A stretch of 64,000 nucleotides of DNA from Nocardia cyriacigeorgica. GTDB lineage: Bacteria > Actinomycetota > Actinomycetes > Mycobacteriales > Mycobacteriaceae. The DNA is taken from positions 141,088-205,087 of the forward strand of contig NZ_JAAGVC010000005.1 in assembly GCF_010858045.1 (NCBI RefSeq), written 5' to 3'. Position 1 is the first letter of the stretch; each line of letters starts with the position of its first letter. Below the pieces are notes generated by a model. The model saw only the letters and a list, made by a program, of their open reading frames with translations. It searched no databases and was not told the origin of the DNA. Position numbers and translations under genes: made by a program. This document shows positions 35,929 through 45,693 of this stretch, piece after piece.

Positions 35929-36816
35929 TCAGACTTCGCCCTTGCACAGCTGTTCAGTGGTCAGACCCGGATCCGGCAGCTCCCGCTCGGTGAAACCGAA
36001 CGGACCGACGATGGCCAGGTAGCGCTCTTTGTCGGAGGTGATCTTCTTCAACTCGGCGTTATAGGCGTCCAGCAGGTCCTTGTCGCCGGTGCGGAAGACG
36101 GTGCCGCCCGCCCCGATCTGCGGTTTGCCGTCGATGACCGCCACGAACGACGGCGTCACCTCGACCTCGGCGCCGGGGGAATGGCTCTTCAACCAGTTCA
36201 GCGAGATCGCGGTCAACGCGAACACATCCGCGCGGCCGGAGGTGACCGCGTCCAGGCCGTCTTGCGGGCTGCCGACCAGCATGGCGTCGATGCCGAGGGC
36301 CGCGGCGTAGTCGGATTCGATGGCGCCGGTCATGGCCGCCATGCGCGCGCCGCTGTCCTTGACCGAGTGCATATCCGTCAGGTTCAGCGGATTGCCGGAC
36401 TTCACCATCAGCGCGGTCGTGTACATGAATTCCGGTTCGCTGAACGCGGCCTGCTCACAGCGTTTGGGCAGGATCGACATGCCTGCGCTCACCGCGTCGA
36501 AGCGCTGGGCCTGTAAACCGGGGATGAGCGCACCGAACTCGGTCTGCACGCCGTCGACGGTGTCGATGCCCAGATTCTTGAAGATCTCCCGGTGCAGGGC
36601 GACGGTCGCGCCGGTCAACTGCCCGTCCTGCTCGAAGGAGTACGGGGCCTCGCCGGCGAACCCGACGGTGATGGTGCCGCTGTCCTGCAACGTTCGCAGC
36701 AGTTCGCCCTCGGCGGCGGTATCGGTCTTGGTGCAGCCGGCCAGCATGGCCGCCGATAGCGATGCCGCGGCCAACGCCGCGGCCCAACGAACCATTCTCC
36801 GGTGTGTGTCGACCAC
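35929..36816 (-). CDS. ehuB: Ectoine/hydroxyectoine-binding lipoprotein EhuB
   Basis: A 295-residue family 3 solute-binding protein. The signal peptide ends in AMLAGC with the lipidated Cys at residue 28. The mature part begins TLQDSGTITVGFAGEAPYSFEQDGQLTGATVALHREIFKNLGI, typical of EhuB, and includes GMSILPKRCEQAAFSEPEF. GTG 36816 was chosen because AAGGTGAGG lies just upstream. It is the first gene of the operon, behind an unusually AT-rich promoter region. Affinity for ectoine rather than an amino acid rests on similarity recalled for the whole operon. Confidence 0.84.
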   Translation of the reverse strand: MVDTHRRMVRWAAALAAASLSAAMLAGCTKTDTAAEGELLRTLQDSGTITVGFAGEAPYSFEQDGQLTGATVALHREIFKNLGIDTVDGVQTEFGALIPGLQAQRFDAVSAGMSILPKRCEQAAFSEPEFMYTTALMVKSGNPLNLTDMHSVKDSGARMAAMTGAIESDYAAALGIDAMLVGSPQDGLDAVTSGRADVFALTAISLNWLKSHSPGAEVEVTPSFVAVIDGKPQIGAGGTVFRTGDKDLLDAYNAELKKITSDKERYLAIVGPFGFTERELPDPGLTTEQLCKGEV

Positions 36817-37140
36817 TGCCTCACCTTTCGACAGGGGTGGCTGGCCATCATTTCGCGGAGATGATCGGGCGACCAGAATTATCGACACCCCCGCAGGTCA
36901 GCGGCCCTTTATGTGGTTGTGTGCGCCGGTATTTCGGCACTCCAACAGTATTTGGTTAGCATTCTTTACATGGCGAAAGTGATATTTTTGTGATCCAAAG
37001 TTTGGCGGCCTCCATTAATGGGTAATTCACTTTCCTGTTCGTGCGTCATGATCGTTTTCGGACCCTCTGCGCGCGCCCCGCGGTCGCGAACCGCTAATCC
37101 GGTGTCATCGGCCGTGGACCGGCGACTACCCTGTGCATCC
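36817..37140. other. AT-rich intergenic region between ehuB and proS
   Basis: About 324 bases without a gene. The stretch 36940-37035 is much more AT-rich than its surroundings, with runs such as GATATTTTTGTGATCC and a perfect CCATTAATGG palindrome at 37012-37021. These probably belong to the ehu promoter and its regulator site. A TACCCT box at 37127-37132 serves proS on the plus strand. Confidence 0.55.
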
Positions 37141-38898
37141 GTGATCACCCGCCTCTCCCGCCTGTTCCTGCGCACCCTGCGAGACGATCCCGCCGACGCC
37201 GAGGTGCCGAGCCACAAGCTATTGGTGCGCGCCGGATACGTGCGCCGCGTCGCCCCCGGCATCTATTCGTGGCTGCCGCTGGGCCTGCGGGTGCTGCGCA
37301 AGGTGGAGCAGGTGGTGCGCGAAGAGATGGACGCCATCGGCGCCCAGGAGATCTCGCTGCCCGCCTTGCTGCCGCGCGATGCCTACGAGACCACGAACCG
37401 GTGGACCGAATACGGCGACGCGCTGTTCCGGCTGAAAGACCGCAAGGGCGCGGACTATCTGCTCGGGCCCACCCACGAGGAGCTGTTCGCGCTCACCGTC
37501 AAGGGGGAATACAACTCCTACAAGGATCTGCCGGTCACGCTCTACCAGATCCAGGACAAGTACCGCGATGAGGAACGTCCGCGCGCGGGCATCCTGCGTG
37601 GGCGCGAGTTCGTCATGAAGGACTCCTACTCCTTCGACCTCGACGAAGACGGCCTGAAGGCAAGCTACAACGCCCACCGTGAGGCCTACCAGCGCATCTT
37701 CGGCCGGCTCGGCGTCAAGTACGTCATCGTCGCCGCGACATCCGGCGCCATGGGCGGCAGCGCGTCCGAGGAGTTTCTCGCCGACAGCCCCGTCGGTGAG
37801 GACACCTACGTGCGCTGTCCCGAGTCCGGATACGCCGCCAATGTGGAGGCCGTGGTCACCCCCGCTCCCGAACCGCTGCCGATCGAGGGACAGCCCGCGG
37901 CCGTCGTCCACGACACCCCGGGCACCCCCACCATCGCGACCCTGGTGGACTGGGCCAACGGCGCCGGTCTCGCCGAACGCTATGGACGGGCGGTCACCGC
38001 GGCCGACACCCTGAAGAACGTCATGGTCAAGCTGCGGCACCCGGACGGCAAGACCGAGATCGTCGGCGTCGGCATCCCCGGCGATCGTGAGGTCGACGAC
38101 AAGCGCCTCGGCGCCTCGGTGGAACCGGCCGAGGTCGAGCTGCTCACCGACGCCGACTTCGCCGCCAACCCCTTCCTGGTCAAGGGCTACATCGGCCCGA
38201 AGGCGCTGCAGGCCAACGGTATCCGCTATCTCGTCGATCCGCGCGTGGTGACGGGGTCCTCGTGGATCACCGGGGCCGACGAACCGGGCAAGCATGTCGT
38301 CGGCCTGGTCGCCGGTCGCGATTTCACCCCCGACGGCACCATCGAAGCCGCCGAGGTACGCGACGGTGACCCCTCGCCCGACGGACGCGGCACCCTGGTC
38401 TCGGCGCGCGGCATCGAGATCGGCCACATCTTCCAGCTCGGCTACAAGTACACCGACGCCTTCGAGGTCGATGTGCTCGGCGAGAACGGCAAGCCGGTCC
38501 GCCTGGTCATGGGCTCCTACGGCATCGGCGTCTCCCGGATGGTCGCGGTGATCGCCGAACAGCAGCACGACGACAAGGGCCTGCGCTGGCCGGCGTCGGC
38601 CGCTCCGTTCGACATCCACGTCGTGATCGCCAACAAGGACGCCGCCGCCCGCGAAGGCGCCGAAGCCGTGGTCGCCGGACTCGACGCTCAGGGCCTTGAT
38701 GTCCTCTTCGACGATCGCACCGCCTCGCCCGGCGTCAAGTTCAAGGACGCCGAACTGCTCGGCATGCCGTGGGTGCTCGTCATCGGCCGTGGTTGGGCCG
38801 ACGGCAAGGTCGAACTGCGCAACCGGTTCACCGGCGAATCCGAAGACATCGCCGCCGATTCCGCCGTCGACGCGGTGCTCGCCAAGATCCGCGGCTGA
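37141..38898 (+). CDS. proS: Prolyl-tRNA synthetase
   Basis: Charges tRNA-Pro. The 585 residues match the bacterial-type enzyme (Rv2845c, 582). The start [28 protein letters not shown] is nearly that of M. tuberculosis. Class II motif 2 is [18 protein letters not shown] and motif 3 [13 protein letters not shown], and an editing insertion domain ([20 protein letters not shown]) lies between them. The C-terminal anticodon-binding domain includes [24 protein letters not shown] 37141 has a TACCCT box ending eight bases upstream, suggesting a leaderless transcript. A strong hairpin terminator follows. Confidence 0.96.
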   Translation: MITRLSRLFLRTLRDDPADAEVPSHKLLVRAGYVRRVAPGIYSWLPLGLRVLRKVEQVVREEMDAIGAQEISLPALLPRDAYETTNRWTEYGDALFRLKDRKGADYLLGPTHEELFALTVKGEYNSYKDLPVTLYQIQDKYRDEERPRAGILRGREFVMKDSYSFDLDEDGLKASYNAHREAYQRIFGRLGVKYVIVAATSGAMGGSASEEFLADSPVGEDTYVRCPESGYAANVEAVVTPAPEPLPIEGQPAAVVHDTPGTPTIATLVDWANGAGLAERYGRAVTAADTLKNVMVKLRHPDGKTEIVGVGIPGDREVDDKRLGASVEPAEVELLTDADFAANPFLVKGYIGPKALQANGIRYLVDPRVVTGSSWITGADEPGKHVVGLVAGRDFTPDGTIEAAEVRDGDPSPDGRGTLVSARGIEIGHIFQLGYKYTDAFEVDVLGENGKPVRLVMGSYGIGVSRMVAVIAEQQHDDKGLRWPASAAPFDIHVVIANKDAAAREGAEAVVAGLDAQGLDVLFDDRTASPGVKFKDAELLGMPWVLVIGRGWADGKVELRNRFTGESEDIAADSAVDAVLAKIRG

Positions 38899-38912
38899 CT
38901 GTGACGCACGGT

Positions 38913-38948
38913 CTACGCCCCCGGCTCCGAATCGGACCGGGGGCGTAG
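38913..38948 (+). terminator. Hairpin terminator after proS
   Basis: CTACGCCCCCGG (38913-38924) pairs perfectly with CCGGGGGCGTAG (38937-38948) over a 12-base loop that can itself form a short TCC/GGA stem. GCGTTTCC follows. It lies 15 bases after the proS stop, as expected for a factor-independent or attenuated terminator in a high-GC genome. Confidence 0.7.
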
Positions 38949-39119
38949 GCGTTTCCTGGCGTCGGTCGGCGGGTGGTCCGCGCCCGCCGCCTCGTGGTGC
39001 GGTACCCGAAGACTCGGCTCCCGCTGAGAGGGATGCGCCGGGCGCGGACAACCGCGATGCCGAGCACCATGGCCCGTGGACTCCGGGATGAGACCACCGG
39101 CTGTGGAAAGGATTTCGCT

Positions 39120-40601
39120 ATGGGTGCCGTGCGGTTCGACGAGGAATTCGACGTGGTGGTCCTCGGGGTCGGGGCGGCCGGCGCCGCCGCGGCGCTGAGC
39201 GCGCACGCGGCCGGCGCGCGGGTCGTGGTGCTGGAGAAGGCGGATCCGGCGACGGCGGGCGGTAACACCAGGGTCTCCGGGGCCGGCTGGTTCATCAATC
39301 GCGACCCGCGACGCGCGGAGGTCTTCCTCCGTTCGCTGTGCGGGCCCTACCCGGTCGCCGAGGACGTCATCGCCACCTGGGCGCGGGAAACCGCGCTCAA
39401 TTCCGAGTGGTTGCGCGCGCTCGGCGCCGAGGTCGGCGCGAGCGCGCAGTACCACACCGAGCCCGAATATCTCACCCTCGACGGCAGTGACTGCTACGCG
39501 GGCATGGACACCGTCGGCGCGCAGATGGGCAACTTCCTGCTCTACGACTTCCTGCTCGGCGCGCTCACCGAGCGCGATATCGACGTGCGGTTCTCCACTC
39601 CCGCCGTGGAACTGCTCACCGAGTCCGGGGCGGTGGCGGGGGTGCGAACGGCCGACGGCCGCCGGGTCCGTGCCCTCGGCGGGGTCGTCCTGGCCACGGG
39701 CGGTTTCGCCGCGAACCCTGGCATGGTCCGCGACTATCTGCGCCTGAGCGACGCACCGATCTGGGGGTCGCCGCACTGCACCGGCGACGGCCATCGCATG
39801 GTCCAGCGCTTGGGCGCGGACCTGTGGCATATGGGCAACATGATGACGATCACCGGGGTGCGCGTCGATGACGGGCCCGGTGCCTTCCTCGCGCTGTGGG
39901 CCGCCCACCACTATCTGTTCGTCGGCCCGGACGGCCTGCGGTTCGTCGACGAAACCGCCGAGAACCGGCACGGCCACATCTACCGCAACGGCGCGCTGGA
40001 ACTGTTCCCGCTGCGCCCGTTCCACCTGATCTTCGACGAGCGGATGCGGAAGGCGGGACCGCTGAGTCCGAGCCGCGAGGTGCTGCCCGTCGGCTGGAAA
40101 CTGCTGATGGAGGATTTCAGCTGGAGCGTCGACAACAGTGTCGAGATCGACCGCGGCCTGATCCGGCGCGCGGATTCCATCGCCGAGCTCGCCGGCCTCA
40201 TCGGCGTCGACCCGGCAACGCTGGAACGCACCGTCGCCCGCTACAACAAGGCCTGCGAATACGGCCGCGACGACAGCTTCGGCCGGGACCCGAAGACCCT
40301 CGCACCCGTATCCGAACCGCCCTTCTACGTTCTGGACGTCGCGCCACTGCTCGGCTGGAGCAATGGCGGACCGCGCCGTGACGGCCGCTCCCGGGTGCTC
40401 GACGTGTCCGGCGCGGCGATCGACGGTCTGTATGCCGCGGGTGAGGTGAGCTCGACCTACAGCTGGGCCAAGGACGGCGGTTTCCATATCGCGGATGCCC
40501 TGGCCTTCGGCCGGGTCGCGGGCCGGGAGGCCGCCGATCGCGCGGTCGCGCCGCGCGCGTCGACGCCGCTCGCACTCAGCGGTGAACCTACGGTTACGTA
40601 G
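39120..40601 (+). CDS. FAD-dependent oxidoreductase, fumarate reductase/KstD-like
   Basis: A 493-residue flavoprotein of the FAD-binding-2 family. The dinucleotide motif DVVVLGVGAAGAAAALSAHAAG lies at about residues 11-32, followed by VVLEKADPATAGGNTRVSGAGW. GGVVLATGGFAANPGM sits mid-protein, and the C-terminal GLYAAGEVSSTYSWAKDGGFHIADALAFGRVAGREAA binds FAD. Relatives include 3-ketosteroid dehydrogenases and urocanate/fumarate reductases. AAAGGA lies about ten bases before ATG 39120. Its last codons overlap a palindrome that probably controls the next gene. Substrate unknown. Confidence 0.78.
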   Translation: MGAVRFDEEFDVVVLGVGAAGAAAALSAHAAGARVVVLEKADPATAGGNTRVSGAGWFINRDPRRAEVFLRSLCGPYPVAEDVIATWARETALNSEWLRALGAEVGASAQYHTEPEYLTLDGSDCYAGMDTVGAQMGNFLLYDFLLGALTERDIDVRFSTPAVELLTESGAVAGVRTADGRRVRALGGVVLATGGFAANPGMVRDYLRLSDAPIWGSPHCTGDGHRMVQRLGADLWHMGNMMTITGVRVDDGPGAFLALWAAHHYLFVGPDGLRFVDETAENRHGHIYRNGALELFPLRPFHLIFDERMRKAGPLSPSREVLPVGWKLLMEDFSWSVDNSVEIDRGLIRRADSIAELAGLIGVDPATLERTVARYNKACEYGRDDSFGRDPKTLAPVSEPPFYVLDVAPLLGWSNGGPRRDGRSRVLDVSGAAIDGLYAAGEVSSTYSWAKDGGFHIADALAFGRVAGREAADRAVAPRASTPLALSGEPTVT

Positions 40602-40602
40602 G
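40587..40602. promoter_or_regulatory. Distal operator upstream of the acyl-CoA dehydrogenase gene
   Basis: CCTACGGTTACGTAGG is an inverted repeat with 6-base arms and a 4-base spacer, overlapping the flavoprotein stop codon. It shares the pattern CTAC-S-N4-S-GTAG with the proximal site 46 bases downstream, so the two probably bind one dimeric regulator. Confidence 0.55.
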
Positions 40603-40633
40603 GGAATGGGCTGGTCAGGCCGATGAAACGGGG

Positions 40634-40647
40634 CTACCCACTGGTAG
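40634..40647. promoter_or_regulatory. Proximal operator over the -10 box of the acyl-CoA dehydrogenase gene
   Basis: CTACCCACTGGTAG has 5-base arms and a 4-base spacer and overlaps the TAGGTT box (40645-40650), whose end lies seven bases before the ATG. A protein bound here would block transcription directly. The regulator gene is not identifiable in the window. Confidence 0.55.
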
Positions 40648-40657
40648 GTTGACGGCC

Positions 40658-42409
40658 ATGACGAGCTCTGAAGCGGTGCTGTTCAATCCGGCCACCTACG
40701 ATCCGCAGCATTTCGATGCCGAGACGCGGCGGCTGTTGCGGGCGACCATCGACTGGTTCGAGCAGCGCGGCAAGAAGCAGCTGCTCGCCGATGACGATGA
40801 CGCGGTGTTCACCGCCGACTTCCTGGAGTTCGTCAAGCAGGAGAAGCTGTTCGCGACCTTCCTGACCCCGTCCGCCTACGCCGACGGCGACCCGAACCGC
40901 CGCTGGGACGCGGCGCGCAACGCGGCCCTGTCGGAGATTTTCGGCTTCTATGGGCTGGCCTACTGGTACGCCGAGCAGGTCACCATCCTCGGGCTCGGCC
41001 CGATCTGGCAGAGCGACAACGAGGCCGCCAAGCAGCGCGCGGCCCGTGATCTGGACGCCGGTGAGGTGATGGCGTTCGGGCTGTCCGAGCGTGCGCACGG
41101 CGCCGACATCTACAACACCGATCTGGTGCTCACCCCGACCGAGCCGGGCAGCGCCGACGCCGAGGCGGGCATTCTGTTCCGCGCCAACGGCGAGAAGTAC
41201 TACATCGGCAACGGCAATGTCGCGAGCATGGTGTCGGTGTTCTCCCGCCGCGCCGACATCGAGGGTGCCGACGGCTACGTCTGGTTCGCCGCCGACAGCA
41301 GGCACGAGAACTACCACCTGCTCGGCAATGTGGTACGCCAGCAGATGTATGTGAGCACCTTCCGCCTGGAGAACTACCCGGTGCGCGCCGAGGACATCCT
41401 GCACACCGGTCCCGAGGCCTTCAGCGCCGCGCTCAACACCGTCAACGTCGGCAAGTTCAACCTCTGCCACGGCGGCATCGGCATGGTCGAGCATTCGTTC
41501 TACGAGGCCATCACCCACGCCAACAACCGCATCCTCTACGGCAACCCGGTCACCGACTTCCCGCATGTGCGCACCAACTTCGTCGACGCCTACGCCCGGA
41601 TCGTGGCGATGAAGCTGTTCAGCGACCGCGCCGTCGACTACTTCCGCAGCGCGAGCCTCGACGACCGCCGCTACCTGCTGTTCAACCCGATGACCAAGTC
41701 GAAGGTCACCTCCGAGGGCGAGGTCGTGATGACCCTGCTGCTGGATGTGCTCGCGGCCAAGGGTTTCGAGAAGAACACCTACTTCGCGCAGGTCGCCCGG
41801 TTGATCAACACCCTGCCCCGGCTCGAGGGCACGGTGCACGTCAACGTCGGCCAGATCCTGAAGTTCATGCCGAACTACCTGTTCAACCCGAAGGAATACC
41901 CGGAGATCGGCACCCGCCTCGACGCCGCCGACGACGAATTCTTCTGGCACCAGGGCCCCGCGCGCGGTGCGGGCAAGGTGCAGTTCGCCGACTGGACCCA
42001 GGTCTACGACAAGCACACCGACATCCCCAACGTCGCCCGCTTCTACGAGCAGGCCCAAGCGCTGCGCACCCTGCTCGGCACCGCCGCACCGGATGCCGAC
42101 CAGCAGCGCGACCTGGACTTCATGCTCACCATCGGCCACCTGTTCTCCCTGGTGGTCTACGGTCAGCTGATCCTGGAGCAGGCCGCCATCACCGGCCTGA
42201 ACCCGGACCTGCTCGCCCAGATCTTCGACTTCCAGATCCGCGACTTCAACACCTACGCCACCACCCTCTACGGCAAGCCCTCGGCTACCGAGGCCCAGCA
42301 GCAGTGGGCAAGGGACGCGCTGCGCACCCCCGCCGCCGACCGTGCCCGCTTCGACCGGGTCTGGGCCGAGGTCGCCTCCTACGACGGTGCCTACGAGATG
42401 CCCGCCTGA
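40658..42409 (+). CDS. Acyl-CoA dehydrogenase family protein
   Basis: A 583-residue flavoenzyme of the acyl-CoA dehydrogenase/oxidase superfamily, longer than typical 390-residue members. It shows EVMAFGLSERAHGADIYNTDLVL and NGEKYYIGNGNVASMVSVFSR, the usual FAD/acyl-chain-binding middle-domain strands, then a helical C-terminal half. A glutamate base cannot be assigned with certainty. A TAGGTT box ends seven bases before the ATG, so it is probably leaderless, and two inverted repeats lie upstream. It likely oxidises an acyl-CoA in fatty-acid or sterol breakdown. Confidence 0.8.
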   Translation: MTSSEAVLFNPATYDPQHFDAETRRLLRATIDWFEQRGKKQLLADDDDAVFTADFLEFVKQEKLFATFLTPSAYADGDPNRRWDAARNAALSEIFGFYGLAYWYAEQVTILGLGPIWQSDNEAAKQRAARDLDAGEVMAFGLSERAHGADIYNTDLVLTPTEPGSADAEAGILFRANGEKYYIGNGNVASMVSVFSRRADIEGADGYVWFAADSRHENYHLLGNVVRQQMYVSTFRLENYPVRAEDILHTGPEAFSAALNTVNVGKFNLCHGGIGMVEHSFYEAITHANNRILYGNPVTDFPHVRTNFVDAYARIVAMKLFSDRAVDYFRSASLDDRRYLLFNPMTKSKVTSEGEVVMTLLLDVLAAKGFEKNTYFAQVARLINTLPRLEGTVHVNVGQILKFMPNYLFNPKEYPEIGTRLDAADDEFFWHQGPARGAGKVQFADWTQVYDKHTDIPNVARFYEQAQALRTLLGTAAPDADQQRDLDFMLTIGHLFSLVVYGQLILEQAAITGLNPDLLAQIFDFQIRDFNTYATTLYGKPSATEAQQQWARDALRTPAADRARFDRVWAEVASYDGAYEMPA

Positions 42410-42596
42410 TTCGCGCAGCCGGTCGTTCGTTCGAAACTGTCGACGAGGCCGGATCGGATCCGACGGCCGGGGAGCCGTCCTGCTCGACCGATGGTCCCGC
42501 CGGGTGCGCTCGGCGGGACCGAGGCCACGGATACGGTCCGTGGCGGAAGGTCCTGGTGCCCGTTCACGGTCCACGGGCTCGGCGTGGCGATGTCGG

Positions 42597-43031
42597 CTAC
42601 GGCTGCCCGGGGAAGGGTGTCGTCGGCGGCGCGACGCCGAGGATCGACTGCCAGACCGCAAGGCGCAGCGCGCATTCGGTGAGCGCCTCCACACCCATGC
42701 GGCGGGTGGGCTCGGATTCGCCCTGCTCCACCACCGAGCGCCAGGCGACCGCGGTATCGGATTCGACGGTGGCGGCGAGCCTGGCCGCGGCGACCGGGTC
42801 GGTCACCGGGAACGGCATGGTGTAGGCCGCGTCCGGCGGCGGCACGGTGATGCCTGCGGCCTCGACCGCGTCGACGGTGGTGTCGCGGCGGGCCCGGTGG
42901 GCGGCGGTGTGCTCGGCGACCAGCCGGTCGCGCTCGGGGGAGGCATAGGCGGCGATCAGGCCGTAGGCGTACACGGCCGCGTGCTCGGCGCTCAGTGCGT
43001 CGAGCAGGGCGCGGCGCTCGGACTCGGTCAT
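42597..43031 (-). CDS. Ferritin-like DUF4439 protein (Rv2844-like)
   Basis: A 144-residue, all-helical protein with ALLDALSAEHAAVYAYGLIAA at the N-terminus and further Glu/His helices (LVAEHTAAHRARRD), fitting a four-helix ferritin-like bundle. Carboxylate and histidine positions could bind metal, but a full di-iron site is not evident. It corresponds to Rv2844, beside proS and the Rv2843 homologue in M. tuberculosis. The ATG at 43031 is the clear start, 76 bases after the neighbouring lipoprotein gene. Function unknown. Confidence 0.8.
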   Translation of the reverse strand: MTESERRALLDALSAEHAAVYAYGLIAAYASPERDRLVAEHTAAHRARRDTTVDAVEAAGITVPPPDAAYTMPFPVTDPVAAARLAATVESDTAVAWRSVVEQGESEPTRRMGVEALTECALRLAVWQSILGVAPPTTPFPGQP

Positions 43032-43107
43032 GCGGCGTCCTTGTGGGCAGGTGCGAGGGGTTCCGGCATCCCGGCGGTCACCGGCGAGGCGAAGGGGTGC
43101 GGCTCAC

Positions 43108-43584
43108 TCACGCCAGCAGCACCCCGGCGTGCACCGCGCAGGCAGCGCTGATCGAGGCGAGTAGCCCGGCCCGGTAATCGGAGAGGGTCGCGGCCAGCTC
43201 GGCGGCCGAACGCTGGGAACCTGTGAGCTGATCGCGCAGTGTAGCGACGTCGACCGGCGCCGCGGGGGCGACGGTCACCTCGGGTTGGCGCCGGCTCGGG
43301 GTGGTGCCGTCGCCGTAGACGCCGACGAGACGGTCGATCTCGGTGCGCAGCGCCTCCGCGTGCGCGGTGCGTTCGGCGGCCACCAGTGTCAGCGCGCCGT
43401 GACGCTGTGGATCGAGCGCGATGGCCGCGGTGGCGGCCGCGGCGTCGGTGCGCGCCAGAAGTTCTTGGGTGAGAAGCGGATCGGGTTCGAGCTCCGATTC
43501 CTGCGTGCACCCGGTGGCCGCGGCGAGCGCGAGGGCACCGGCCGCACCGGCGCCGGCCAGCCGGAGCGCGGTGCGCCGGTTCAC
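43108..43584 (-). CDS. Tat-type lipoprotein (Rv2843-like)
   Basis: A 158-residue probable lipoprotein. From GTG 43584 the protein begins MNRRTALRLAGAGAAGALALAAATGC: a twin-arginine motif, a hydrophobic core and a lipobox with Cys at residue 26. The mature part is helical and alanine-rich with several Glu/His residues, resembling the DUF4439 partner. Longer in-frame starts exist (for example GTG 43668), but they would place 28 residues before the signal, so the shorter form is preferred. It probably works with the adjacent ferritin-like protein at the membrane; role unknown. Confidence 0.7.
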   Translation of the reverse strand: MNRRTALRLAGAGAAGALALAAATGCTQESELEPDPLLTQELLARTDAAAATAAIALDPQRHGALTLVAAERTAHAEALRTEIDRLVGVYGDGTTPSRRQPEVTVAPAAPVDVATLRDQLTGSQRSAAELAATLSDYRAGLLASISAACAVHAGVLLA

Positions 43585-43783
43585 CGGGCGGAAGCGGGAA
43601 TCGTGCCGATCGATCGGTATGCCGGAAATACACCCGGCCTCGGACCGGATGGGAAGGCGGTTGGGCACCGCACTATCGTGCCAGACGCGCGGCCGGCGAC
43701 CGCGCACGGACGGAGCCCGGTCCGTCGCCGTCATGCCTTCCGCCGCTGCGTGCCCCGGTGGGGACGTCACGTGCTGGGGAAAC

Positions 43784-43811
43784 TTGCTTGTAGCCGATCG
43801 TCCTTTACACT
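43784..43811 (+). promoter_or_regulatory. Promoter of the rimP-nusA-infB operon
   Basis: TTGCTT (43784-43789), a 16-base spacer and TACACT (43806-43811) make a plausible housekeeping promoter. It leaves a leader of about 70 bases with AGGAG at 43873-43877. Otherwise the 302 bases between the lipoprotein gene and rimP hold no gene. Confidence 0.55.
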
Positions 43812-43886
43812 CTCCGGGCGCGTTACGCTAGACCTTCGGTACAGAAATTTCCGCTCGCGCCACAACTGAACCAGGAGCCGCCCCAC

Positions 43887-44567
43887 ATGCCCATGCCGAC
43901 CGAGGAAAGGGTGAGCCAGCTCGTTGCTGGCCCCGTCGAACGCCGGGGATTCGATCTCGAGGGCGTCGAGATCTCGACGGCCGGACGGCATGCCGATGCC
44001 CAGGCTCGGGTTCGGGTGATCGTGGACAGCGACGACCCGGCCGACCTCGACGCCATCGCCGAACTCAGCAACGAACTCTCGGCCCAGCTCGACGACGCAG
44101 GCGACTTCGGCGAATCGCCCTATCTGCTCGAAGTCTCCACTCCGGGCATCGACCGCCCGCTGAGCACCGACCGGCATTGGCGGCGCGCCCAGGGCCGCAA
44201 GGTGCGAGTGACGCTGCGCCCCGGCGCCGAACCGCCCGATCCTGGTGGCAAGGCGACCTTCGACGCCCGGGTGGGCAAGCTCGCCGGCGACACCATCGCG
44301 CTCGTGCTCGGCGGCAAGGCCAAGCCGCACCGGGTCAACGTCCCGCTGGCCGATATCGCCGGCGCCGTCGTCCAAGTGGAGTTCTCCCCGCCGAGCCCCC
44401 GCGAGCTCGAACTCGCCGGCGGCGTCGCGCCGGGCAGGCCGATCCCCGGCAGCGAGCCGGGCACAACTGTTCCCGCGGGAGAGGACGCCGCGGACACCAG
44501 AGGAACCAGCGGGGCGTCGCCCCAGTCTGTTGCAGCGTCCGATTCGATCGAAGGGACCGTGGAATGA
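43887..44567 (+). CDS. rimP: Ribosome maturation factor RimP
   Basis: Needed for 30S subunit maturation. The N-terminal domain has [19 protein letters not shown], and [32 protein letters not shown] is the family signature. The C-terminal Sm-like barrel ends near residue 175. A hydrophilic tail of about 50 residues, rich in Gly, Pro and Ser, follows and makes it longer (226) than E. coli RimP (about 150). AGGAG lies nine bases before ATG 43887. The stop overlaps the nusA ATG by four bases. Confidence 0.93.
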   Translation: MPMPTEERVSQLVAGPVERRGFDLEGVEISTAGRHADAQARVRVIVDSDDPADLDAIAELSNELSAQLDDAGDFGESPYLLEVSTPGIDRPLSTDRHWRRAQGRKVRVTLRPGAEPPDPGGKATFDARVGKLAGDTIALVLGGKAKPHRVNVPLADIAGAVVQVEFSPPSPRELELAGGVAPGRPIPGSEPGTTVPAGEDAADTRGTSGASPQSVAASDSIEGTVE

Positions 44568-45592
44568 ACATCGAAATCGAAGCCTTGCGCGCGATCGTCG
44601 CCGACAAGGGGATCTCGATCGAGACCGTGATCTCCGCGATCGAGTCCGCGCTGCTGACCGCCTACCGGCATACCGAGGGCCACCAGCCCAACGCGCGCAT
44701 CGACATCAACCAGAAGACCGGCGTGGTCCGGGTGATGGCGCGCGAACTCGACGCCGACGGCAACGTCATCTCCGAATGGGACGACACCCCGGAGGGATTC
44801 GGCCGCATCGCCGCAACCACCGCCCGCCAGGTGGTGTTGCAGCGGCTGCGCGACGCCGAGAACGAGAAGTCCTTCGGCGAATTCTCCACCCATGAGGGCG
44901 ATATCGTCGGCGGTGTCGTGCAGCGCGATGCCCGCGCGAACGCCCGCGGCACGGTCGTGGTGCGCATCGGCAGCGAACTGCACGGCGCCGAGGGCCTGAT
45001 CCCGCCTGCCGAGCAGGTGCCGGGCGAGAGCTACGAGCACGGCGACCGGATCAAGTGTTACGTCGTCGGCGTCTCGCGCGGGCCGCGTGGTCCGCAGATC
45101 ACGCTGTCGCGGACGCACCCGAATCTGGTGCGGCGGCTGTTCGCGCTGGAGGTGCCCGAGATCGCCGATGGGTCGGTGGAGATCGTCGCCGTCGCCAGGG
45201 AGGCGGGGCACCGATCCAAGATCGCGGTCCGCTCCACCGTCGCCGGGGTCAACGCCAAGGGCGCGTGCATCGGCCCGATGGGTCAGCGCGTGCGCAATGT
45301 GATGAGCGAACTGGCCGGGGAGAAGATCGACATCATCGATTACGCCGACGATCCGGCGACCTTCGTCGGTAATGCACTCTCGCCGTCGAAAGTGGTGTCG
45401 GTCACAATCGTGGATCCGGATGCGCGGGCCGCGCGCGTCGTCGTCCCGGATTTCCAGCTCTCGCTGGCCATCGGCAAAGAGGGCCAGAACGCTCGCCTGG
45501 CCGCCCGGCTGACCGGCTGGCGCATCGATATCCGCAGCGACGCCGCCCCCGACACCGGTGGTGGCGTGCGCACGGAAGCCCAGCACAGTTGA
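44564..45592 (+). CDS. nusA: Transcription termination/antitermination factor NusA
   Basis: A 342-residue factor that binds RNA polymerase and RNA. The N-terminal RNAP-binding domain (1-110) includes [17 protein letters not shown]. The S1 domain covers about 112-180 ([22 protein letters not shown]), then two KH domains ([41 protein letters not shown]). It lacks the C-terminal acidic repeats of the E. coli protein, as in mycobacteria (Rv2841c). It starts within the rimP stop codon and is followed by ylxR. Confidence 0.96.
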   Translation: MNIEIEALRAIVADKGISIETVISAIESALLTAYRHTEGHQPNARIDINQKTGVVRVMARELDADGNVISEWDDTPEGFGRIAATTARQVVLQRLRDAENEKSFGEFSTHEGDIVGGVVQRDARANARGTVVVRIGSELHGAEGLIPPAEQVPGESYEHGDRIKCYVVGVSRGPRGPQITLSRTHPNLVRRLFALEVPEIADGSVEIVAVAREAGHRSKIAVRSTVAGVNAKGACIGPMGQRVRNVMSELAGEKIDIIDYADDPATFVGNALSPSKVVSVTIVDPDARAARVVVPDFQLSLAIGKEGQNARLAARLTGWRIDIRSDAAPDTGGGVRTEAQHS

Positions 45593-45693
45593 CCCACTCG
45601 CGACGTGCGCGGCCCGGCGCGGCGCCGCGGGGAACAACCGGCCGGGATGACATGTTGGTAACTTCGGCAGGGGCGGGGTTCGGTGATCGGACC

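Noticed and set aside
36970..36995. CRP-like site suggested by repeated GTGAT near ehuB
   Set aside because: The repeats are direct, not inverted, so they do not fit a TGTGA-N6-TCACA site.
40634..42694. Long minus-strand frame opposite the acyl-CoA dehydrogenase
   Set aside because: No domain or start signal; the plus strand carries a complete flavoenzyme with family motifs.
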